A stretch of 44,837 bases of DNA. Source: Pseudomonadota bacterium. GTDB lineage: Bacteria; Pseudomonadota; Alphaproteobacteria; Sphingomonadales; Sphingomonadaceae. The stretch covers positions 97,288-142,124 of the forward strand of contig JAFEEX010000001.1 in the NCBI GenBank assembly GCA_018240895.1, given 5' to 3'. The notes beneath the pieces are model-generated. The model saw only the letters and a list, made by a program, of their open reading frames with translations. It was not told the origin of the DNA and did no database searches. Numbering within the stretch: position 1 is the stretch's first letter; the number at the start of each line of letters is the position of its first letter. This document shows, piece after piece, positions 23,178 through 32,450 of the stretch. The position numbers and the translations under genes are program-made.

Positions 23178-25595
23178 TCAGAACAGCTTGCGGAAGCTGA
23201 GCGAGATCACCCGGCCGCGCGGGTCGAGATAGTCGGGCTGATAGGACAGCGGCACCGCGCCGGTGGCGTCGGTAACTTTCTGGCGGGCATCGAACACGTT
23301 TTCAAACTGCAGACCTAGCCGCGCGCCCTTGAAGAACGGCGCCTGCTTGGTCAGCTTGGGCATGCGCCCCAGATCGGCGAACAGGTTGACGTTGACCTTG
23401 GCCAGCGCGCCAAAGCGCAGGTCGCTTGATCCCGGCGCGCCGCTGGCGCGTACCGATGTCGCCGCAGACCAGGTTCCCTGGATGAAGGTGCCGAAGCCTT
23501 TGTAGAACGCGCCGCCGTTGAATTCCAGGCTGTGGCGGGGGGTGCCGCCACTGCTCAGTGCATCACCATCGAGCAGGTTGAGCAAGGGGCCGCCCGGCGC
23601 GACCAGCACCGTGCTGTCAAACTGGACAGTGTGATAGATTCCGAAATTCCAGCGGCCCTGCCCGCCGCCCATCATACCCATCATGCCCATCATCCGGCCG
23701 CCGCCCGGGCCGCGCCCGCCACCGCCGCCACCCGGTGGACGTCCACCACCAGACGAGCCGCCGAACATGCTGCCCATCCCGCCGCCATCGCTGGCCTTGC
23801 CGATGGTGCCGCCCAGATTGAGGCCCCAGCGCAGCCGCGATCCCTTCTGCTCGGTCAGGGTGACCGGGCGCTGGTCCACCGAGACGATCCGCCCCGAGCT
23901 ATCGCGAACGACCCGCCCGGGGAATGCGGCCTCAATTGCCGGAGTCAGCAGCGGAAAGCTGGCCGAAACGTCAGTCGATTTGTTGCGGAAGTATTCAACC
24001 AGCAGGCTGGAATTGTTCATTCCCGGGATCTGCCAGTTCGCCGACAGCTTGATGTCGCGCTGGCGTTCCTTGACCAGACCGGTGTTGCCCCCGCCGATCA
24101 CCGTGGCCAGCACTGTCTGGCCGGTGGTGAAGTCATAGACCGGCACATTCAGGGTCTGGGTCTGCGGATTGCCAAGCTGGGCCAGCGTCGGTGCGGCCTC
24201 GTTGACGATATAGCTTGCCTGGAATCCCAGCCGCCCGGTTGGCGACCATGTCAGCCCCGTGCTCCAGTCAGTCAGGCCGCCAAAGTCGCTGAGATGATCG
24301 TAACCGGCACTGACGTTGAGCGTAAGGTCGCCCACCCCGCCCAGAAAGCCTTCGCGCGTGCTGGTCAGCGGCACCGCCAGGTTGAGTCCGGTCGAGGCGT
24401 CACCCCGGGTCAGGTTGGCGGCGCTCGCAACACTGCGAGTGTCGCTGCTGTCGATATTGGACCAGGCATAACCCAAGCGCACCGTCGCGTTGACGTCCCC
24501 CGCCGGCAGCCGCAGCGGGCGGCCCATCAGCGTGACCAGACTGGTCAGGCTGTCGGTGTTGCTTGAAGCGGTATCGAAGCCGGTTCCGGCGTATTGGTCG
24601 ATCCGCGTCGTGCTTTCGGCATGGCTGGCATCGGCGGTGGCGGAAAGCTGCCACTTGCCCAGAAAGGTGTTGAGCCCCGCCCCGGTGGCGAAGGTCGTGA
24701 CATGGCTGACCCGCTGCAGCGGCGCGTCAAGCGCGTCCAGTCCCGATCCGCTGGTGCTGTCCGCGCGGGTGACGTTGCCGTTGAGGCTGACCTGACCGCC
24801 CTTGCCGTCCTTGCCCAGCCCTTTCGACCAACTGACATTGCCGCCGAAATTGCGCGAATCCGCAATAAGCGTCCGGTACTGGGCGGGATCAGGACTGCCC
24901 GCCGTGGGCGTCGTCGCCTGGATCACCCCGCGCTCGGCCTCGGTCAGCGGACTGGTATCATCAGTGTTCACTGTCACGCTGAGCCGTGAATTGCCGTGAA
25001 TCTTGAGCTGGGTGCCTTCGAGCGACCAGGCCGAAAAGCCGCCACGGGTCGGCACGCTGAATTTGCCTTCCACCGTGCGGCTGCGGAAATTGTCCTTGAG
25101 GATGAAGTTGATCACCCGCGCATCGGGCGGATAGCCATAACGCAGCGCGACTTCCTCTGGCAGGATCTCCATCCGCCGGATCGACTCGGGCGGGTAATTG
25201 CGCATCTCGCGAAAGTTGGCGATGCGCTGACCGTTGACCAGGATCACCGGCGATCCGCCGCGTCCGCGCCCGGATCCGGTTTGTGCGCTGACCCGGGTGA
25301 GCAGTTCGGTGATGGAGCCTGCCCCCATCGCGGTAATCTCATCCTCGCCGAAGGTGGCGACCGGCGGCTGGGCCGTCTCGACCTGGCCGCGCAGCCGGGT
25401 GGCGACGACCACGATCTGCCCCGAATCCGATCCGGCGTCTGTACCGGTTGCCGCATCGGCTCCGGCGTCGCCCTGAGATGGGGTTTGCGGTTGGTTCTGC
25501 GCCTCTGGCGCGGCGGCGCTGCTGTCCTGGGCAAAACCGGGAGCAGCGGCCAAGGCCGCACCAAGCGCCGCGATGGAACTGGTCAATCTGATCAT
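23178..25595 (-). CDS. TonB-dependent outer-membrane receptor
   Basis: The 805-residue protein has a Sec signal (to about residue 22), a Gln/Asp/Ala-rich spacer, a TonB box-like IVVVATR, a plug domain (about 75-170: ILVNGQRIANFREM, RRMEILPEEVALRYGYP, NFILKDNF) and a beta-barrel ending in the aromatic SFRKLF. The substrate is unknown. The plug resembles the sphingomonad receptors with a GYP signature. A long Gly/Pro stretch followed by repeated MMG units (residues about 600-645) interrupts the barrel, probably as an extracellular loop. It may bind metal, but this is speculation. It has no operon partner. Confidence 0.88.
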   Translation of the reverse strand: MIRLTSSIAALGAALAAAPGFAQDSSAAAPEAQNQPQTPSQGDAGADAATGTDAGSDSGQIVVVATRLRGQVETAQPPVATFGEDEITAMGAGSITELLTRVSAQTGSGRGRGGSPVILVNGQRIANFREMRNYPPESIRRMEILPEEVALRYGYPPDARVINFILKDNFRSRTVEGKFSVPTRGGFSAWSLEGTQLKIHGNSRLSVTVNTDDTSPLTEAERGVIQATTPTAGSPDPAQYRTLIADSRNFGGNVSWSKGLGKDGKGGQVSLNGNVTRADSTSGSGLDALDAPLQRVSHVTTFATGAGLNTFLGKWQLSATADASHAESTTRIDQYAGTGFDTASSNTDSLTSLVTLMGRPLRLPAGDVNATVRLGYAWSNIDSSDTRSVASAANLTRGDASTGLNLAVPLTSTREGFLGGVGDLTLNVSAGYDHLSDFGGLTDWSTGLTWSPTGRLGFQASYIVNEAAPTLAQLGNPQTQTLNVPVYDFTTGQTVLATVIGGGNTGLVKERQRDIKLSANWQIPGMNNSSLLVEYFRNKSTDVSASFPLLTPAIEAAFPGRVVRDSSGRIVSVDQRPVTLTEQKGSRLRWGLNLGGTIGKASDGGGMGSMFGGSSGGGRPPGGGGGGRGPGGGRMMGMMGMMGGGQGRWNFGIYHTVQFDSTVLVAPGGPLLNLLDGDALSSGGTPRHSLEFNGGAFYKGFGTFIQGTWSAATSVRASGAPGSSDLRFGALAKVNVNLFADLGRMPKLTKQAPFFKGARLGLQFENVFDARQKVTDATGAVPLSYQPDYLDPRGRVISLSFRKLF

Positions 25596-25849
25596 GGCGG
25601 CCCTGTGCGAAGTGGAAGCTGAACTGTCTGTGACCTATCGACAAAACGTCGACGCGGCGGGTTCACCGACTTGATGCGGGGGCATTGGCATTGGTGTTGC
25701 ACTGCGGCAAGGCGGCCCCGGGTAACAAATTGTCACGCCCCGGATACAGTGGTCGCAGAAGCCGCGCTGGCGCAAAGGCTTCCCTTTTCTCCCGCTCGCC
25801 GCTATGGCGCGCCGCAATGTTGCACAACACACACGGAAAATAGACGCGG

Positions 25850-26095
25850 ATGGCGAAAGAAGAACTGCTCGAAATGCGCGGAACGGTGGTCGAACTGCTA
25901 CCCAACGCCATGTTTCGCGTCCGCCTGGAAAACGATCACGAAATCCTTGGCCACACCGCCGGCAAGATGCGCAAGAACCGCATCCGCGTGCTGGTGGGTG
26001 ATGAAGTGCTGGTGGAACTGACCCCCTATGACCTGACCAAGGGGCGGATCACCTATCGCTTCATGCCGGGCCGTGGCGGCCCTGGCCCCTATTGA
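25850..26095 (+). CDS. infA: translation initiation factor IF-1
   Basis: IF-1 occupies the A site of the 30S subunit during initiation. The 81-residue OB-fold protein is complete: [20 protein letters not shown], then [18 protein letters not shown] and [14 protein letters not shown]. The short GRGGPGPY tail is lineage-specific. It leads an operon with maf, an RNase E/G-like gene and yacG, a typical sphingomonad order. Its stop overlaps the maf TTG start. Confidence 0.97.
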   Translation: MAKEELLEMRGTVVELLPNAMFRVRLENDHEILGHTAGKMRKNRIRVLVGDEVLVELTPYDLTKGRITYRFMPGRGGPGPY

Positions 26096-26688
26096 GCGCT
26101 CCTGCCGCGCACGGTGGCCCCGCGCTCGTCCTGGCCAGTTCCTCGCCGCGCCGCCGCGATCTGCTGCAACGCATCGGGGTTTCGCCTAGCCGGATTGCAA
26201 ACCCCGCGATCGATGAAAACCCGCTGAAGGGTGAACTGCCGCGCGCCTATGCGCTGCGCCTGGCCCAGGCCAAGGCGCAGGCGGTTCAGCGGCTGGACGG
26301 AGAAGTGGTGCTGGCAGGCGATACCACAGTGGCGCTGGGCCGCCGCATCCTGCCCCCTGCTGACAGCGAGGCGGTGCAGAGGCAATTGCTCACCCTGCTA
26401 TCCGGCCGGCGTCACCGCTGCATCAGCGCGGTGTGCGTGATCGATCAGGCTGGCAAGTGCCGCACGCGAATCGCGGAAACGATCGTGGCTTTCAAGCGTC
26501 TGTCAGCTGCGGAGATCGACGCCTATGTCGCCAGCGGCGAAGGACTGGGCAAGGCTGGCGGCTATGCGATTCAGGGTCGGGCCGAAGCCCTGGTGCGGTT
26601 CCTTTCAGGCAGCCATTCAGCCGTCATCGGCCTTCCCCTGTTCGAAACGCGGGCGCTGCTGAAGGCATCGGGCTTCCCCCTTGGCTGA
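26092..26688 (+). CDS. maf: Maf family nucleotide pyrophosphatase
   Basis: Maf proteins hydrolyse nucleoside triphosphates, including modified pyrimidine nucleotides, to monophosphates (house-cleaning). The 198-residue protein has [12 protein letters not shown], the catalytic [12 protein letters not shown] and [13 protein letters not shown]. The only sensible start is TTG 26092, overlapping the infA stop as TTGA. There is no separate strong ribosome site, so expression probably depends on translation of infA. Confidence 0.93.
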   Translation: MSAPAAHGGPALVLASSSPRRRDLLQRIGVSPSRIANPAIDENPLKGELPRAYALRLAQAKAQAVQRLDGEVVLAGDTTVALGRRILPPADSEAVQRQLLTLLSGRRHRCISAVCVIDQAGKCRTRIAETIVAFKRLSAAEIDAYVASGEGLGKAGGYAIQGRAEALVRFLSGSHSAVIGLPLFETRALLKASGFPLG

Positions 26689-27655
26689 GTGGCTGGTCGA
26701 GGAAGGGATCGGCGAGCACCGCGCCGTCCTGATCGAACGGGACCATATCGTCGCGGCACGGATCGACTGGCCCGGATCGCTTGCCGCCGGACAGATCGAA
26801 GATGCAGTGCTGATCGGCCGGCACGCCGGGTCAAGCCGCGGCACAGCCCGCTTCGCCAGCGGCGAGGAAGCACTGGTCAGCCACTTGCCGCAAGGTGCCA
26901 GCGAAGGCGCCGCGCTGCGACTGGAGGTGACCCGCGCCGCCATGGCCGAGCTGGGACGGGCCAAGCTGGCTCAGGCCCGGCCCAGCAACAGCCCGCCCTG
27001 CCCCGCACCCAGCCTGGCCGGAACCCTGCGCCACGAAAGCCGGCCGGTCCGGATTGTTCGCCGCTTTCCGGGCGCGGAATGGGACGAGATCTGGGCCGAG
27101 GCTGACAGCGGCGAAGTGGTCTTCGCGGGCGGATCACTTCATTTTGCCGCGACGCCGGCAATGACGGTTGTGGACGTCGATGGCAGCTGGAACCCCCGCG
27201 ATCTGGCCCTTGCCGCGGTCCCGCCGCTGGCCGCCGCGCTGCGCCGGTTCGATCTGGCCGGCAATATCGGGATCGATTTCCCCACGCTGGAGGCCAAGAG
27301 CGATCGACGGGCGGTGGATGACCTGCTTGACGCGGCACTGGCGGACTGGCCGCACGAGCGCACCGCGATGAACGGCTTCGGCTTCGTCCAACTGATCGCC
27401 CGCCTGCAACGGCCCTCATTGCTGCACCGCCTGCGCGCTGACCGCGCCGGGGCCTGCGCCCGGCTTCTGCTGCGCCGGGCCGAAGCGGTGGAGGAAGCCG
27501 GCACCCTGCTGCTGCGCTGCCACCCCGCCGTACGCGCCGCGCTGCGCCAGGAATGGCTGGACGCGCTTGGCACACGGACCGGCCGCGTCCTGCGCCTTGA
27601 AAGCGATCCGGGGCTTGCCATGTCGGCCGGCTTCGCCCAGGCGGTGACCTCATGA
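26681..27655 (+). CDS. short RNase E/G-like protein
   Basis: The 324-residue protein resembles the catalytic part of RNase G/E but is much shorter than RNase G (about 490). An S1-like N-terminal part (residues 1-90) leads to a DNase-I-like segment in which both acidic sites can be seen: MTVVDVDGS (near 165) and IGIDFPTLEA (near 205). The zinc-link CPxC motif of RNase E/G is missing, so tetramer formation is doubtful. The start is TTG 26681, inside the end of maf (8-base overlap). The stop overlaps yacG as ATGA. Confidence 0.82.
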   Translation: MAEWLVEEGIGEHRAVLIERDHIVAARIDWPGSLAAGQIEDAVLIGRHAGSSRGTARFASGEEALVSHLPQGASEGAALRLEVTRAAMAELGRAKLAQARPSNSPPCPAPSLAGTLRHESRPVRIVRRFPGAEWDEIWAEADSGEVVFAGGSLHFAATPAMTVVDVDGSWNPRDLALAAVPPLAAALRRFDLAGNIGIDFPTLEAKSDRRAVDDLLDAALADWPHERTAMNGFGFVQLIARLQRPSLLHRLRADRAGACARLLLRRAEAVEEAGTLLLRCHPAVRAALRQEWLDALGTRTGRVLRLESDPGLAMSAGFAQAVTS

Positions 27656-27819
27656 CAAGCGCAACCAGGAAATGTCCGATCTGCGGCAAACCGCGCACGG
27701 TGCAGAACGATCCGTTCTGTTCAACCCGCTGCAAGGACCGCGATCTGCTGCGCTGGCTGGACGATGGTTATGCCCTGCCCGGCCCGCCGGCGATCGATGA
27801 AGGGGCCGATAAAGCATAA
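27652..27819 (+). CDS. yacG: YacG zinc-finger protein (DNA gyrase inhibitor family)
   Basis: This 55-residue protein binds zinc through CPICG and CSTRC, with the family ending RDLLRWLDDGY. In E. coli YacG inhibits DNA gyrase by binding GyrB. The ATG overlaps the preceding stop as ATGA, so it is coupled to the RNase-like gene. It closes the four-gene infA operon. The tail is short compared with enterobacterial members. Confidence 0.93.
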   Translation: MTSATRKCPICGKPRTVQNDPFCSTRCKDRDLLRWLDDGYALPGPPAIDEGADKA

Positions 27820-27905
27820 TCCCCTCTTGCCAAGGCGCGCCGCCTTCGTCATAGGCGCGCTTCCAACCGCTCGCCGGTCCGGCAACGGACCGCCGCCGCA
27901 GCGCT

Positions 27906-27981
27906 GCCCGGGTAGCTCAGTTGGTAGAGCACATGACTGAAAATCATGGTGTCGGCGGTTCGATTCCGTCCCCGGGCACCA
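27906..27981 (+). tRNA. tRNA-Phe (anticodon GAA)
   Basis: The 76 bases fold as a cloverleaf with acceptor GCCCGGG/CCCGGGC, D-arm AGCTCAGTTGGTAGAGC, anticodon stem CATGA/TCATG with loop CTGAAAA (GAA), and T-loop GGTTCGATTCC. The CCA end is encoded. It follows yacG by 86 bases; a T-run at 28002-28007 may help end transcription. No second copy of its 3' end is seen, so there is no sign of use as an integration site. Confidence 0.98.
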
Positions 27982-28118
27982 CTATTGTTGCTAAACATGT
28001 GTTTTTTCTTGAGGTTGGACAGGCGAGTCATCGAAGGTGGATGACACGTTGGACAAAATTCGGTCCGCCAAAGCGCCGCGATTGGCCCTGACGCGGTCCC
28101 GCACCAATGACCTGCGCA

Positions 28119-29526
28119 CTATCGCGGTTGCCAGCCGAATCCCATGGCTTTCATGACTGACACGTAAGACGAGGTGAGCGCGGTGCGGGCCAGGGAGGTT
28201 GTCATGCGAGCCTCGGCAAGTTTCAGCGCCGCGCGTTCACTTGCTGCATTGTCCGCCGTGCCGCCGGCGCGGCGCAGTGCCGTAAGCCTTGCGGAGGTTT
28301 CAGCGGCTTCTTCTGAAGCCAGGGCCTGCGCATAGACAATCCGCTGCGCTCCGAACCGGGCCAGCGCGGTATCGCAATCGCGCAGGGAATTGAGCACCGC
28401 CTTGCGATAGGATGCGCTTGCTTCGGTTTGCGCGGCGGCGGATTGCCGGATATCGGCCTTGATCCGCCCGCCATCGAAAATCGGAACTGACAGCCGCGGC
28501 ATTACCAGTGACAGCAGCGATGGTGCGGTCAGCGGTCCATCAACCTTTGCCCCGCCAACGCCAAGCACGCCGAACAGGCTGATGTGCGGAAATTTTTCGG
28601 CAACGGCCAGGGCATGATCCGCGCTTGCCGCGGCAAGTCCGCGTTCTGCCGCGCGAATATCGGGACGGTTGCGGATCACGCTGGCGGGATCGGCAATCCG
28701 CAGGTCCGCCGGCGGCAACGGTACATCGCCCGGCGCAATTTCCAGTTCCCCCGGTTCCGCCCCGACCAGCGCCGAAAGATCATTGCGGGCAGAGATCAGC
28801 GCCGCCTCTGCCAGGGCCATTTGCCCTTCTGCAACGCCGCGATCGGCCTTGGCCTGAGCCTCTGCATCCTGCGTCCCGGTTCCTCCGCGGGTGCGGACCC
28901 CGGCCAGGGCCGCGATCGCATCAAGCCGCTTGAACCGGTCCTGGGCGAAGCGCAGGTTGGCTTCCTCCGCGCGAACCTGAAGATAGGTCTGCGCGACTGC
29001 GGCGGACAGAACCACCTGGGCATCCGCCAACATCGCCGCAGAGGCATCGCGCCGCGCCGATGCGCGTTCCCGTTGGCGGCGGGCGCGGCCAAAAAAATCA
29101 GGCTCCCACCCGGCGCGCAGGCCCGCGTCATAGGCGGCAAAGCTGGTGCGCCCCGGCAGCAGCTGAGGCGCAGGCTGTTCGCTGGAAGCCATCCCGACCG
29201 CGCTTGCCCCGGCCGACACCACGGGCTTGTCCGCCCCCCTGGCACGGTCCACCCGCGCCTCTGCCTGATCAAGCCTGGCCAGCGCAATTTCGATGTCCGG
29301 CGCGCTTGCCAGGGCCCGGTCAATCAGGGCCGTCAGTTGCTTGTCCCCCAGATCGTCCCACCAGCGCGATGTGACGGTGGCCGAAGGTTTTACACCTTTC
29401 GCCGATGGAAAGGCACCGCGGGCAACGCTGGCCGATCCTGCAGCGGGCGGTCCGCCGTAGTTTTCGCCCGCAGTGCAGCCAGCCAGCGCGGCCAGCATGA
29501 ATCCCAGGGAAATAGCGTGCTTCAAC
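28119..29526 (-). CDS. outer-membrane efflux lipoprotein (NodT/OprM-like)
   Basis: This TolC-type channel subunit completes a tripartite efflux pump. It has a lipoprotein signal MLAALAGC (lipidated Cys17 from the chosen start), the RWWDDLGD motif and two outer-membrane efflux repeats rich in long helices (for example RAEEANLRFAQDRF and ASAERAALKLAEARM). I chose TTG 29526, with GGGGG six bases upstream and 12 bases after the MFS stop. ATG 29564 also has a fair GCGGGG site but would give an overlong signal leader and overlap the MFS gene. It is the third gene of the operon. Confidence 0.88.
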
Positions 29527-29538
29527 GGATGCCCCCGA

Positions 29539-31092
29539 TCAATGCGCGTGTACGATTGCGCCATTGTTACCCCGCCGCAGCAACAGAACAAGCGGAACAA
29601 CTATCCCCAGGGCGATGGCCAGCATCAGGAACTGGTCGTTGAACGCCAGGACCATCGCTTCACGAACGATCGACTGCTGCGTCGCGGCGATCGTTGCACC
29701 AGGATCCTGCGTCGCCGCAACCCAGCTTGCAAAAGGATCATATCCGTCGAACGAGCTGGCGATATTCCAGACATGAAGATCAAACCGCCGTTCCTGAAAG
29801 GTGGACAGCAGGGCAAGGCCGAATGAACCGCCCAGATTGCGCGCTGCGTTGAACAGGCCCGAAGCATCCGCAGCAAGCGCGGGCGAAACCGCGTTGATCG
29901 CCGCCTGGTTCAGGAAGGTCATGGTCAAAACCTGCCCCACCCCGCGCGCCAGTTGCGACACGGTGAAGGCATTATCGCCCGAAGCCGAACTCAGCCCGGA
30001 ATCGAGCCAGCAGGTCAGCCCCATGAAGATCAGCCCCGCCGCCACGCCCAGCCGCAAATCGACGTGCCGCAGCAGCCAGGGGATCAGCGGAATAAGCACA
30101 ATCGCCGGAATGCCTGAAACGAACACCACACCCCCCGCTTGCAGCGCGGTATCCCCCGCGACGTGAGACAGGAATTGGGGGATCATGAACGCGGTGCCGT
30201 AAAGCCCCGCGCCCAGCATGAAGGAAATGGCAAATACGGCGGCAAACTGGCGGCCCCGCAGAATCCGCAAATCAATAACCGGCGTTTGCGCGCGCGCCTG
30301 CCCGACCGCAACCAGGCAGAACCCCGCGATCGACGCGATCAGCAGGGTCCAGATCAGGCTGGAATCGAACCAGTCTTCGGCGTGTCCCTGTTCCAGCAAG
30401 GCAGTCAGGCAGCCAAGCCCCAGTGACATTCCGATTACCCCGGCGATATCGGCATGGATCAGCTGACGCCAATCCGATCGGTCTCGCGGCAAGCCGGCGG
30501 CGATCAGCCCGCACAGCGCCACGCCGATCGGCAAGTTGATCAGAAAGATGTTTCGCCAGCCATAGGTATCGGTAATCCACCCGCCCAGCAGCGGCCCGAC
30601 CACCGGACCAAGGATAACCGTTCCGCCAAAAATGGCTGTCCCCAGCGCGCGCCGATGCAACGGCAGCCGGCGCGCCACGATCGTCAGCGCGGTGGGAATC
30701 AGTGCTCCGCCAAAAAAGCCCTGCCCCGCGCGCCCGATAATCATGGTGGTCAGATCATCCGCCACGCCGCACAGCAGCGAAAATGCGGCAAACAGAACCA
30801 CGAAGGTCAGCAGGAACCGCCGCAGGCCAAACGCCCGCTCCAGCCAGCCGCACAGCGGAATGGCGATAACTTCGGCCACCAGATAGGCCGTGGCGATCCA
30901 CGATCCTTCGTGAACGCTGGCCCCGATTTCGCCGATGATGTTGGGCAGCGCGGTGTTGACGATGGCAATGTCCAGCGTCGCCATGAACGCCCCGATCGCG
31001 CCGGCAATCACCGCCAGCCAATCGGCCAGTCCGGCGTCCGGCTGATGCTGGCCCTCGGCAATTGGCACAACCTGGGGTGAGGTGATGGCCAT
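29539..31092 (-). CDS. DHA2-family MFS drug transporter (EmrB-like)
   Basis: This is a proton-driven inner-membrane exporter of the 14-helix EmrB/QacA family, 517 residues. The family motif ATLDIAIVNTALPNI lies in helix 1, GWLERAFGLRRFLL after helix 2, and the motif C-like VVGPLLGGWITD in helix 5. The gene starts 8 bases after the EmrA-like stop and needs that partner to reach the outer membrane. Substrates cannot be predicted. Confidence 0.93.
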   Translation of the reverse strand: MAITSPQVVPIAEGQHQPDAGLADWLAVIAGAIGAFMATLDIAIVNTALPNIIGEIGASVHEGSWIATAYLVAEVIAIPLCGWLERAFGLRRFLLTFVVLFAAFSLLCGVADDLTTMIIGRAGQGFFGGALIPTALTIVARRLPLHRRALGTAIFGGTVILGPVVGPLLGGWITDTYGWRNIFLINLPIGVALCGLIAAGLPRDRSDWRQLIHADIAGVIGMSLGLGCLTALLEQGHAEDWFDSSLIWTLLIASIAGFCLVAVGQARAQTPVIDLRILRGRQFAAVFAISFMLGAGLYGTAFMIPQFLSHVAGDTALQAGGVVFVSGIPAIVLIPLIPWLLRHVDLRLGVAAGLIFMGLTCWLDSGLSSASGDNAFTVSQLARGVGQVLTMTFLNQAAINAVSPALAADASGLFNAARNLGGSFGLALLSTFQERRFDLHVWNIASSFDGYDPFASWVAATQDPGATIAATQQSIVREAMVLAFNDQFLMLAIALGIVVPLVLLLRRGNNGAIVHAH

Positions 31093-31100
31093 GGCGCCCG

Positions 31101-32207
31101 TCAGCGCGGCGATCCGCTATGCGGCTGCGCGGCGGTATCAACCTCCACCGATGCGGAAAGGCCGTTGGTCATCAGCGGGCGTACTGCGGCGGGCGGATTG
31201 ATCCGCACCCGCACCGGAACACGCTGAACCACGCGGGTAAAGTTGCCCGACGCATTCTGCGGCTGAAGCAGCGCCCCGCTTGCCTTGGTGCCGCCGGCCA
31301 GTGATTCAACCGTGCCGGGAATCGCGGTGCCCGGCAACGCATCCAGATAGACCCGCACCGGCTGCCCGGGCCGGATCCTGGCAATCTGCGTTTCCTTGAA
31401 ATTGGCCAGCACATAGATCGCGCCGACGGGAACCACAGTGCCCAGCTTTTGCCCGGCCTGAACGAACTGCCCCTCGCGCGCCAGAACGAACGAGAAGCGG
31501 CCGGCAACCGGCGCGGTAATCGCCGTATCCTGTTTGTCGCTTGCCGCGCTGTCACGGCCAGCACGGGCAACTTCGGCCCGCGCGCTGAATTCCCCGACTT
31601 GCGACCGTACACCGGCGACGCGCGCGGATGCGGTGTCGATGGCCGCACGTGCGGCGGCAACCTGGGCCGCGGCACGGTTGCGCTCACCAGTGATCTGGGC
31701 AAGTTTTTCCGCAGTTTCCGCGCCCTGCGCCACCAGCGGGCGATAACGGCGGACTTCGTCAGACAATCGGCGATAATCGCTGGCCGCAGCGCGAAACTGC
31801 GCGCGCGCCTCTCGCACCGCGCTATAGGCTTCGGCGCTGTGAGCGCGGTTGGAGGCGGCCTCTGCCCGAATGCCGGCCAATTCACCATCGGCGGCCCGCA
31901 GGCGCGTGTCCACGTCCTGCGGATCAAGCACCATCAGGGTTGTCCCTGCCGCCACATCGCCATTTTCTGGCGCCACGACCTTTGCAATGCGTCCGGAGAG
32001 CCGGCTTGTGATCGGCACAGAATCGGCCTGAAGCATGGCATCGTCCGTACTCAGCGTGGTGCCGGACCCGCGCACGTAATACAGCACCGTCAGCGCCAGG
32101 GCCGCAGCAACGGCAACCCCCGCAACCAGCCAGGAAGTAGGAATGCGCCGGCGATTGAGCGGAAAATGCACTTCGGCGGCGTAGTCAAAATCTGTAAGTG
32201 CGGTCAC
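31101..32207 (-). CDS. EmrA/HlyD-type periplasmic adaptor
   Basis: The adaptor links the MFS pump to the outer-membrane channel. The 368-residue protein has one N-terminal membrane helix (about 26-46), the first lipoyl half (TDDAMLQADSVPITSRLSG), a coiled-coil hairpin (about 100-200), the second lipoyl half (DTAITAPVAGRFS) and a beta-barrel (YVLANFKETQIARIRPGQ). GTG 32207 is preceded by GGAGGGG. It heads the operon. A perfect 12-bp palindrome 29 bases upstream may be its operator. No regulator gene is adjacent. Confidence 0.92.
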   Translation of the reverse strand: MTALTDFDYAAEVHFPLNRRRIPTSWLVAGVAVAAALALTVLYYVRGSGTTLSTDDAMLQADSVPITSRLSGRIAKVVAPENGDVAAGTTLMVLDPQDVDTRLRAADGELAGIRAEAASNRAHSAEAYSAVREARAQFRAAASDYRRLSDEVRRYRPLVAQGAETAEKLAQITGERNRAAAQVAAARAAIDTASARVAGVRSQVGEFSARAEVARAGRDSAASDKQDTAITAPVAGRFSFVLAREGQFVQAGQKLGTVVPVGAIYVLANFKETQIARIRPGQPVRVYLDALPGTAIPGTVESLAGGTKASGALLQPQNASGNFTRVVQRVPVRVRINPPAAVRPLMTNGLSASVEVDTAAQPHSGSPR

Positions 32208-32235
32208 GAACCCCTCCGGGACCGCAGCGGCACAC

Positions 32236-32247
32236 GCGTTCGAACGC
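32236..32247. promoter_or_regulatory. 12-bp perfect palindrome before the efflux operon
   Basis: GCGTTCGAACGC stands 28 bases upstream of the EmrA-like start codon, in the 243-base gap between divergent genes. Its position suits an operator for a TetR- or MarR-type repressor, but no such gene is in the window. Confidence 0.35.
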
Positions 32248-32450
32248 AACGGTCAAGCCCAAGCGCCTAGGCCTGGATGCTTAATTTCAGGTTAATCAGG
32301 CGGCGTGACGCGCCAAGCCGTGTATTGTCCGTGACAGCTTCAGGCCTTAGACCGGCGTGCGTCAACGAACCTTACATCTGATGGCTCTAAGGGCTGTTGG
32401 TGCCCGATGGTCCGGCCGATGTGCCGATCGAAACACAGGATCGCTAACCA

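Noticed and set aside
27906-27981. tRNA-Phe as an integration site
   Set aside because: No integrase, no repeated 3' end and ordinary genes on both sides.
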